The notes under the pieces: generated by a model
Told to the model about the DNA's origin: nothing
Seen by the model: only the letters and a program-made list of their open reading frames with translations
The model's database searches: none
Translations under genes and position numbers: made by a program
Source: Archivesica marissinica
Lineage: Eukaryota; Mollusca; Bivalvia; Venerida; Vesicomyidae
NCBI GenBank assembly: GCA_014843695.1
Contig: CM026390.1
Span: 19,898,466 to 19,962,465, forward strand
Direction of reading: 5' to 3'
DNA: 64,000 bases
Shown here: one piece after another, positions 56,081 to 64,000 of the stretch
Position numbering within the stretch: the stretch's first letter is position 1
How the letters are laid out: every line of letters starts with the position of its first letter

Positions 56081-56248
56081 CTCAATATAGAAAACCATAG
56101 ATCACATAAAATATTACTGCAAACTCGTTAATTTCCAGAGATCACATAAAACATGCAACATTGTGCAAACCCATAAAATGCCGATACATGTATAAGACAT
56201 TAAAATCACTCTACAGTAGCTGTATGTACATTTGTGTGTTAACAATGA

Positions 56249-56275
56249 AATAAAGTTGTCAGCAGTGTGTTTGAT
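56249..56275 (+). terminator. INTS15 polyadenylation signal
   Basis: AATAAA at 56249-56254 followed by a GT-rich element (GTGTGTTTGATCTGT, about 56264). It gives a 3' UTR of about 830 bases including the 42-bp array. Confidence 0.7.
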
Positions 56276-56785
56276 CTGTATTTATTGCATGCATATTGTT
56301 GGAAAACAATCAACATGCAGGGTTCATTCTAGGTCAGAATTTTTGGGAGAAGTGAGAAAGCGCGTGATCGCTTCCTTAAATGGTGTTCTTTAATATACTT
56401 CTGCAAAATAGGGTTAAAATGCACAGTACAACCATTAAATACATTTGAATAGAAGGAGTGCTTTATAATGGGCCAGTGTATCTTACTAGACAACAATTTG
56501 TTTGAAAATCGTAAAAACCAAGTGGAGAAGTGGGGCCCCCAGAGGACGAAGTCAGGGTTCCTAGGGCGACACAAATACTGGCCTCATCACTGCAACATTT
56601 CGATTTAAAGTAAATGGCGTCGCCCCTAATGAAAGAACCAGCCATTTCTGCCTTACGAGACACCTAATGTGAACATCGGTACTTCTCAAATCTTGTCCGT
56701 GCAGGCCAGACTGATAAACAATCGGTAACCATTATTTGGTTTAAACATATTTATTCGATAATAATGTACATTACATATACATTGT
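56276..56785. other. intergenic DNA, nothing assigned
   Basis: No exon, array or clear element recognised. Confidence 0.4.
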
Positions 56786-56859
56786 TTACAAAACGAAAAT
56801 GGATTAAATCGGAAGCTTAAAGCTTATTGCATCCGATTTAATCCATTTTCGTTTTGTAA
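56786..56859. repeat. perfect 28-bp hairpin
   Basis: TTACAAAACGAAAATGGATT and the next 8 bases are exactly complemented at 56832-56859, with an 18-bp loop that itself contains AGCTT direct copies. Could be a miniature foldback element. Confidence 0.9.
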
Positions 56860-56943
56860 CCATTATTTAATAGCTGGCGAATCACCAACCGTCCAAATCA
56901 GAATCAATCTCTGTTAAGGTTTTAACCTTGGGCATCCCGCTCC

Positions 56944-59008
56944 ATAGGGGGACAGCTAGGCCACGGCATCCCGCTCCATAGGGGGACAGCTAGGCCACGG
57001 AATACCGCTCCATAGCGGGACAGCTGGACATCTAGGCCACGGAATCCAGCTCCATAGGGGGACAGCTGAACATCTAGGCCACGGGAATACCGCTCCATAG
57101 GTGGACATCTGCCACGGAATACCGCTCCATAGGGGGACAGCTAGGCCACGGAATCCAGCTCCATAGGGGGACAGCTAGGCCACGGAATCCAGCTCCATAG
57201 GTGGACATCTAGCCACGGAATCCAGCTCCATAGGGGGACATCTAGGCCACGGATACCGCTCCATAGGGGACAGCTAGGCCACGGAATCCAGCTCCATAGG
57301 GGACAGCTAGGCCACGGAATCCAGCTCCATAGGTGGACATCTAGGCCACGGAATCCAGCTCCATAGGGGGACAGCTGAACATCTAGGCCACGGAATACCG
57401 CTCCATAGGGGGACAGCTAGGCCACGGAATCCAGCTCCATAGGGGGACAGCTGGACATCTAGGCACGGAATCCAGCTCCATAGGGGGACAGCTGGACATC
57501 TAGGCACAGAATCCAGCTCCATTGGGGGACAGCTGGACATCTAGGCCACGGAATCCAGCTCCAAGGGGGACAGCTGGACATTAGGCCACGGAATCCAGCT
57601 CCATAGGGGACAGCTGGACATCTAGGCCACGGAATCCAGCTCCATAGGGGGACAGCTGGACATCTAGGCCACGGAATCCAGCTCCATAGGGGGACAGCTG
57701 GACATCTAGGCCACGGAATCCAGCTCCATAGGGGGACAGCTGGACATCTAGGCCACGGAATCCAGCTCCATAGGGGGACAGCTGGACATCTAGGCCACGG
57801 AATCCAGCTCCATTGGGGGACAGCTGGACATCTAGGCCACGGAATCCAGCTCCATAGGGGACATCTAGGCCACGGATCCAGCTCCATAGGGGACAGCTGG
57901 ACATCTAGGCCACGGAATACCGCTCCATAGGGGGACAGCTGGACATCTAGGCCACGGAATCCAGCTCCATAGGGGGACAGCTGGACATCTAGGCCACGGA
58001 ATCCAGCTCCATAGGGGGACAGCTGGACATCTAGGCCACGGAATCCAGCTCCATAGGGGGACAGCTGGACATCTAGGCCACGGAATCCAGCTCCATTGGG
58101 GGACAGCTGGACATCTAGGCCACGGAATCCAGCTCCATTGGGGGACAGCTGGACATCTAGGCCACGGAATACCGCTCCATAGGGGGACAGCTGAACATCT
58201 AGGCCACGGAATACCGCTCCATAGGGGGACAGCTGGACATCTAGGCCACGGAATCCAGCTCCATAGGGGGACAGCTGGACATCTAGGCCACGAATCCAGC
58301 TCCATAGGGGGACAGCTGGACATCTAGGCACGGAATCCAGCTCCATAGGGGACAGTGGACATCTAGGCCACGGAATCCAGCTCCATAGGGGGACAGCTGA
58401 ACATCTAGGCCACGGAATCCAGCTCCATAGGGGGACAGCTAGGCCACGGAATCCAGCTCCATAGGGGACAGCTGGACATCTAGGCCACGGAATCCAGCTC
58501 CATAGGGGACAGCTGGACATCTAGGCCACGGAATCCAGCTCCATAGGGGACAGCTGGACATCTAGGCCACGGAATCCAGCTCCATAGGGGGACAGCTAGG
58601 CCACGGAATCCAGCTCCATAGGGGGACAGCTAGGCCACGGAATCCAGCTCCATAGGGGGACAGCTACACTAGGCCACGGAATCCAGCTCCATAGGGACAT
58701 CTAGGCCACGGAATCCAGCTCCATAGGGGGACAGCTGGACATCTAGGCCACGGAATCCAGCTCCATAGGGGGACAGCTGGACATCTAGGCCACGGAATCC
58801 AGCTCCATAGGGGGACAGCTGGACATCTAGGCCACGGAATCCAGCTCCATAGGGGGACAGCTGGACATCTAGGCCACGGAATCCAGCTCCATAGGGGGAC
58901 AGCTGGACATCTAGGCCACGGAATCCAGCTCCATAGGGGGACAGCTGGACATCTAGGCCACGGAATCCAGCTCCATAGGGGGACAGCTGGACATCTAGGC
59001 CACGGAAT
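56944..59008. repeat. GC-rich minisatellite, 42-bp unit with 32-bp variant
   Basis: Unit contains GGAATCCAGCTCCATAGGGG and GACAGCTGGACATCTAGGCC. A short form lacks TGGACATCTA. The left 500 bp mix both forms with ACCGCTCC variants; the right end is nearly uniform. A 353-codon minus-strand ORF over it is periodic. Confidence 0.95.
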
Positions 59009-59195
59009 CGGTATGTATGTATGGCTGCATACAGTATAAATCCAAATATTTTGCAGTTTTTGTTCAGCTAAAGTAATTTTCAATAATCACATTGTAGATT
59101 TTACCCTATTCATTTTTCATGTCATTGCATTCGAAGTCTACAAAGGGTTTTTGTGTTTATGAGGATAAAAACTGAAGTGATTGTCATATATTTAT

Positions 59196-59361
59196 CGTCG
59201 CCACCGGTTGCCCATATGAGCGACGCCTCCTGAAGAGATTAAGTCATTCCAGTCTCCTCTGGTTCTTTTACGTACATGGTGTACAGCACCAACAGACCTC
59301 GGTTTAACGTCCCATCTGAAAGACTGTTAATTTTATTAGGGTCAGACGGAGGGATCGAGAT
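59196..59361 (-). mobile_element. SINE family C
   Basis: Minus copy with a 3' end CCATATGAGCGACGCCTCCT, body ACGTACATGGTGTACAGCAC and CTCGGTTTAACGTCCCATCT; the tRNA-like head is cut. Confidence 0.8.
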
Positions 59362-59520
59362 CAAGATTTTTTAAAAAGCATTCTTCACCATTGTGAGATA
59401 GGTAAAAGTTGACATTTAGTGTGGCGGACGTTTTCGATCACCGATTGATTTTGTTTATATTGACTTTCGTTGTATCCACTTTCCACAGAAAAGACGCATT
59501 GTGTATATGATTGCTTTAAT

Positions 59521-59723
59521 TTATTACAAATTTATTTTAGCTCGATTGCAACTTATATTAACTTCTCTCGAGACCTAATTCCTGATGGAATCCATCGCCA
59601 CGAGGGAGAGAGAAGAGGCAACGTGGAATTTAAATGCCTTGCCTATGGGCACAATCGTAACTGCTCCAGCGGGGATCAAACTCTGAAGCTAACGCGCATC
59701 CACTGCAATCACGACTTCCACGA
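59521..59723 (-). mobile_element. SINE family A
   Basis: Target duplication ATTGCTTTAAT at 59510-59520 and 59724-59734; small internal deletions in tail and head. Confidence 0.9.
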
Positions 59724-59802
59724 ATTGCTTTAATAGGGTGCAGCATGACAAAACGTGTATCAGTTTTAACATACTTTAATACCAAAATAGAAACAGAATA
59801 AT

Positions 59803-59888
59803 TCAATACGGTCGGAACTTTCTCGATGCCTTCATCAAGGCTATTCTCTGTTTATCTTCTTCAAACTTCTTACGCAAATTTGCAATTT
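59803..59888 (-). CDS. terminal coding exon of an unidentified minus-strand gene
   Basis: On the minus strand a good acceptor (TTATGTTTTGTTTCAG) is followed by two bases of a split codon and then IANLRKKFEEDKQRIALMKA and SRKFRPY, ending in TGA at 59803. ATTAAA (59775-59780 on the plus strand as TTTAAT) lies 23 bp beyond the stop, a usual variant poly(A) signal. The peptide is a charged helix ending in RKFRPY. I cannot name the protein. The gene converges on INTS15, with the GC-rich array between the two 3' ends. Confidence 0.6.
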
Positions 59889-59941
59889 CTGAAACAAAAC
59901 ATAATAAATATATATGTAAATGAACAGTTGACCTGTAAATT

Positions 59942-60120
59942 AGTTTATACAAATTTATTTTAGCTCGATTGCGAAACAAGTTATTTCAACTTATATAAAT
60001 CACTCTCGAGACCTCATTCCTGATGGAATCCATCGCCACGAGGGAGAGAGAAGAGGCAACGTGGAATTTAAATGCCTTGCCTAAGGGCACAATCGTAACG
60101 GCTCCAGTGGGGCTCGAACT
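59942..60120 (-). mobile_element. SINE family A, 5'-truncated
   Basis: Target duplication CCTGTAAATT at 59932-59941 and 60121-60130; stops at the B box (GGCTCGAACT), so the head was lost at insertion. It lies just upstream of the terminal exon of the minus-strand gene, inside its last intron. Confidence 0.88.
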
Positions 60121-60130
60121 CCTGTAAATT

Positions 60131-60667
60131 GGGGACATATATAAATGTCTTACTTTGCTTAACCATTTCAATACTCCACAACAGTAGAGGCCAATGAGAA
60201 ACATTAGTCAGTTACTGCCCCTGAATACTCCTAAAAGTATATTGGTCCTATTAATTGGTTTCCTCTGTTTTTATCGTTGTTTCCTTTGCACCACATGTTT
60301 TCCATTTTAATCCGTATTCTCGTCTTATAATTATGAAATTATTAAATCTTGACAGATATCCTTTAGCATGTACAATGGATACCTTACTGTAAAAATTGGT
60401 TCAATTAATTAACATGATTTCGATATAATTACCTTTATCGTAACGCAACATCTGTTTAGACGACAACAATAAAAACAAAGGATTCCAACTAAAAGGACCA
60501 ATATACATTTAGGGATAAATCTGACTTTATCCATCAAGGGAGGTAATAGAAAAACCAGTAATGTCTCTCATTACTCAATTTATATCCATACGCAGGATGA
60601 GCAATAGGCACACTGTACTACATTCTCAATAATCTATATCAATGGGAGAATATAACTGCATGGCCTG
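60131..60667. other. AT-rich DNA with an inverted copy of a dispersed repeat
   Basis: About 60475-60560 matches 37330-37440 in reverse (CCAACTAAAAGGACCA, TCAAGGGAGGTAATA). Nothing else recognised. Confidence 0.4.
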
Positions 60668-60797
60668 GAGGTTATAAAACATTTCTCCAATCTTAAAACT
60701 CAGTCTCATGCGTCTGATTGGTTCAGCTGACAGTAACACTCAGAATCAACTAATCAGATCATTTGAGCTCGAGATCTGAGAACATTTTTATAACCTC
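60668..60797. mobile_element. short MITE with GGAGGTTATAAAAC ends, second copy
   Basis: GGAGGTTATAAAACATTTCT at the left, complement at the right; same family as 36085-36222. GGCCTGG flanks both ends. Confidence 0.75.
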
Positions 60798-60882
60798 GGG
60801 GCCTGGAATATGTGGGAAGGTATTTTATGTGGAGTAAAGTGTTAAGACAGACGACGTCTTATTACATGGATAGCACTGGCTG

Positions 60883-61099
60883 GCCGATTAGCGCACTTGC
60901 TTCTCACCAATGCAACCCGGGTCCTCGGACAGGGAAGCATGCTAGATGGTATGGTGGTCGCCAGATCGGACCAGTGGGTTTTCTCCGGGTACTCCGGTTT
61001 CCTCCCACACGAATGACCACATTTATGCTTTCATCTGCGCCAAGGAGAGTGATTAATATAAGTTGTTAAAGCTTGTTTCGCATTCGTTTAAACTTTAAC
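60883..61099 (+). mobile_element. SINE family B
   Basis: Head GGCCGATTAGCGCA with a deletion of the GTGGTTAGC part, body GGTGGTCGCCAGATCGGACC and CCTCCCACACGAATGACCAC, tail AGAGTGATTAATATAAGTTG. Confidence 0.82.
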
Positions 61100-61578
61100 A
61101 CTGGCATTGTCCCTCACCAACCATCATATAATACACACAAAGCTAATAAATTAATAATATCATCATATAGCAGATTCATATTGGAATATAGATTGTGTTC
61201 CAACCCTACGACTACAACAAGTCGTACGACATGCATTTATATCCCCGATTTGGGTGTGTCCGCATTTAATTCAAGCACATTTATATTCACAATAAACAGT
61301 GATTCAACCATGCGAACAACTCATTGTCTCTCCATAAACAGCCAAACACACGACAACCTTGTATGCTGAGAATATATATTGTGTATCTTTTACCCTTAGA
61401 TATATTTATTTGATACAGCTCCTTGCATTTCTGCAACCAAACTGTCATTTCAAATATATTCGCACATACTGCAAGTCTTTTCTACAAATTATAATGATTT
61501 ATAGAAGACCACTATAAGCTTCAGCTTTCCAATCTTACACGTTATACTCTCTACAATGCTCATCTCCTTATGTTCTGT
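61100..61578. other. unassigned AT-rich DNA
   Basis: No exon or repeat recognised; the 98-codon ORF beginning at 61073 starts inside the SINE and shows no protein character. Confidence 0.4.
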
Positions 61579-62107
61579 TTAAAGCGACATTACATCGCAA
61601 AAAGCAAATAAAACGCATTTTTTCACGTATAAATGCATTGGTACTACAAATTCTTCCGAATACATTCGAACACTAACATTGAATCAATAAACCGTGCTTT
61701 TGTGATCTACAAACTTTCAAAATTGTAGGTAGGATTTCATATAACGATCAGCAACGCTCTTGAATTGACGTTTGTTTGTCATCGGAGTCAATACTAAATG
61801 CGAGATAATGTCGTTTAAAGATAATTTAACTAAAACTAGTCTACAAATAAATATGCATAGGCACACATGTGAGATATTACGGTAAATATATACCATACCT
61901 CTTATTCAGGATAAACGCGTTGTATTACGCATGAATGTCGATCCTATTTACATTATTTTGTTATGTCAACAAACCGCGCATACGATGTTTGTTTATTAGT
62001 TGAAATACTCAGTATTTGAGGCAAATATTTGGAAAAGATTATACCATATAATAGGAAAAATACATTCTGTAGAAATTTCCGTTTTCACTGATGTAGTGTC
62101 GCTTTAA
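61579..62107 (+). mobile_element. TTAA MITE, family 3, second copy
   Basis: TTAA ends with AGCGACATTACATCGC and GATGTAGTGTCGCT. Longer than 50536-51016 by several short insertions. Confidence 0.8.
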
Positions 62108-62298
62108 ACTAAATAAACCAACTATAATCTGAACAAACCAAAAATATTTGTTGTCCACGTTTTGGACAATTATGTCGCTTTACATAGATGTGTTTAGTAA
62201 GAATACTTGTGTTCTTATAATCTGTCTTAAAATGAAGTTTTATTTGAGCTTGTCTGGGTTGTTCACCGGTGACAAAGTTCAAATATCGTCATCTATTG

Positions 62299-62450
62299 TT
62301 TATACAAATTTATTTTAGCTCGATTGCGAAACAAGTTCTTTCAACTTATATTAATCACTCTCGAATTTAAATGCCTTGCCTAAGGGCACAATCGTAACGG
62401 CTCCAGCGGTGCTCGAACTCCAGACCTGAAGCGAACGCGCATCCACGTGT
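62299..62450 (-). mobile_element. SINE family A with internal deletion
   Basis: Near-identical flanks CATCTATTG (62290-62298) and CAGCTATTG (62451-62459). About 75 bp of the body (the ATCCATCGCC region) are missing. Confidence 0.85.
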
Positions 62451-62752
62451 CAGCTATTGAGGAAAGCAATTCTGATAAGTGATAGGCTCAGAACAAACTA
62501 CAAAGACTGACTGGAACTGTAAATGTAAACGTACGTTCTCGTTTTGTGTCTCTCATCTGGAAACTGTAGAAGTTCAACAATTCCTGAAACATTGTAAAAC
62601 AAAGATATTCATGGGGAAACTAAAACCGTTTAATAACTTACATCTTATATACGATATACAGTAATACATACCTTGTATAGTCACTTAATGGGACATACGG
62701 TATAGAGATGACAAACATTGTGGATCATGTAAGGTGTGTGTTTTACGTTTAT

Positions 62753-62975
62753 TTATCGTCGCTACCGGTTGGCCATATGAGCGACGCCTCCTGAAGAGAT
62801 TAGCCATTTTTGGAGGATAGTGCAATGATACAGACAGAGACCCATTCCAGAGCCTCCTCTGGTTCTTTTACGTGCACGGTGTACAACACCGACACGAGAC
62901 CTCTGAAAGACTGTTAATTTTATTTGGGTCGAACCTGCAATCCCTGGATTACCAGATCCATCTGTAAACGAAGGC
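62753..62975 (-). mobile_element. SINE family C, near-complete
   Basis: Starts at the 3' end (TCGCTACCGGTTGGCCATAT), passes the body (ACGTGCACGGTGTACAACAC) and the B-box region (GGGTCGAACCTGCAATCCCT), ending ATCCATCTGT. Confidence 0.8.
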
Positions 62976-63087
62976 AAATTTGTCATGCTTAATGGGGCAT
63001 ACGGTATAGAATGACAAACTGGTATATTCAGTAAATACATGTAGTAAATGAGCAGAAAATACAATTGTATGGTATATTTGGTACACA

Positions 63088-63257
63088 GTGAAACCTGTCT
63101 TAAGCAGCCAGCCAAGGGAATCTCAGAAAGTGGCTGTTTAGCACAGGTGGCTGTTTAATAGAGGTCAAATGTATACTAAAACAACATATCTGGAAACTGG
63201 CTGCTTAATACAGGTTGGCTGCTTAATGGAGGTGACCACTATCACAGGTTTAACTGT
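63088..63257 (-). mobile_element. palindromic MITE family 4
   Basis: ACAGTGAAACCTGTCTTAAG and the complement of the end (ACTATCACAGGTTTAACTGT); same layout as 53652-53838. Confidence 0.75.
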
Positions 63258-63339
63258 ACATGTATATTAAATTTAAAGTACACATGTTATAAAGAAAATT
63301 AAGTAACTTTACGGTATATAATAACTTTAGCAACTGTAT

Positions 63340-63525
63340 TATAGTACATGGTTACATAAGACACAAATCGACAACATTGTATTTCCTGCTGTTCACGATA
63401 AACAATGTACCATTCTGGTGTTATTTGACCTATCTCCATCACATAAAAAGTATTTGTTGATAGAATATGGTCTTCCGGTCGGGACCACAAGGACATATCA
63501 GTGATCTGGTCGATTTTACCTAGTT
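63340..63525 (-). CDS. possible minus-strand exon
   Basis: Minus frame reads NIDEKLGKIDQITDMSLWSR and then PEDHILSTNTFYVMEIGQ and PEWYIVYREQQEIQCC, which looks protein-like rather than random. A possible acceptor (ATGCATGCAG) lies near 63530 and a possible donor (TAT/GTAACC) near 63343. It is on the strand of the unidentified gene ending at 59803 and could belong to it. Splice sites are weak and no family is recognised. Confidence 0.3.
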
Positions 63526-63656
63526 TCTCGTCGATGTTTCTGCATGCATGTTTTATTTCTGCTGGCTGCCTTTAGTAAACATTACTTACTATATGACCAT
63601 AGGGCAAAAAAAAAGATTTGTGCCTGTGGTTTATGATACATGGTTACTCTATGGTA

Positions 63657-63758
63657 TACAGTCAAACCTGTGTTAGTGGTCACCTATATTAAGCAGCCAA
63701 TCCGTATTAAGCAGCCAGTTTCAAGATTCCCAATATGTTATTATACAGTTGACCTCTA
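63657..63758 (+). mobile_element. palindromic MITE family 4, interrupted
   Basis: TACAGTCAAACCTGTGTTAG, then AAGCAGCCAGTTTCAAGATT; broken off by the TTAA element at 63759. Confidence 0.75.
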
Positions 63759-63998
63759 TTAACCCTTTCCTTCATAGAGATTTAGGTTAATATACTATTA
63801 TATCTCCATACAAACGACAGCCATTTAGCTATCATGCAGTGGATAAGTAGTCACCATATCTATACCACTTCCATAGATATTACTGGGACTACATGAGATT
63901 CTGGCCTGCATTATGAACATTGGTTTGGCTACTACACTGTCAATGTATGTCGTATTGGTTATGGCGTCAAGAGGTGCTTCTATGAAGGAAAGGGTTAA
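63759..63998. mobile_element. piggyBac-type MITE, family 5, complete
   Basis: TTAA at both ends and perfect 16-bp inverted ends CCCTTTCCTTCATAGA / TCTATGAAGGAAAGGG. About 240 bp, no ORF. Confidence 0.9.
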
Positions 63999-64000
63999 GT

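Noticed and set aside
57459..58520. 353-codon minus-strand ORF
   Set aside because: It is a 14-residue periodic reading of the 42-bp array; period divisible by three keeps frames open.

Overview
The window looks like nuclear DNA of an invertebrate animal, probably a mollusc (phylum is inference). Split genes with canonical splice sites, tRNA-derived SINEs, LINE 3' ends, TTAA-flanked MITEs and very abundant minisatellites all point to a metazoan nucleus. One split gene is recognisable as Integrator subunit 15 (INTS15, C7orf26 homologue). Two runs of exactly 1000 N show it is a scaffold with placeholder gaps.

Region 1 (1-12450) is a large virus-like DNA element of the Polinton/Maverick-adintovirus type, cut by the left window edge. 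It carries three AT-richer minus-strand genes (a membrane protein and two beta-rich candidate virion proteins), a GC-richer block with two membrane proteins, a double-jelly-roll-type major capsid protein (F54H12.2-like) and an FtsK/HerA-type packaging ATPase, several small proteins, a broken retrovirus-type integrase, and a minus-strand replication locus. That locus shows the remains of a family B DNA polymerase, an SF1 helicase and an HNH nuclease domain in one line, with a SAP-like protein upstream. A small zinc-ribbon gene lies near the right edge. The capsid-side ORFs are open; integrase, polymerase/helicase and one coiled-coil gene are interrupted, so this copy looks decayed.

Region 2 (12450-33405) is almost all tandem repeat: an 8.3-kb array of 32/28-bp units, a 45-bp array, an 18/25-bp compound array, a 17-bp array and a 24/46-bp compound array. 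Between the first two lies the 3'-terminal exon of a two-finger C2H2 zinc-finger gene (22504-23352, plus strand).

Region 3 (33405-42177) is a graveyard of mobile elements: two tRNA-derived SINE families sharing a 3' tail, several MITE families including piggyBac-type TTAA elements with a common hairpin core, two LINE reverse-transcriptase C-terminal remnants, and 30-bp and 33-bp minisatellites.

Region 4 (42178-56270) is the INTS15 gene, six coding exons on the plus strand whose phases join without error into 396 codons. Its introns and 3' UTR are filled by minisatellites (24, 41, 33, 77, 52, 35 and 42 bp), SINEs and MITEs. Region 5 (56270-64000) holds a GC-rich 42/32-bp array, more SINEs and MITEs, and the last coding exon of an unidentified minus-strand gene (59803-59888) converging on INTS15.
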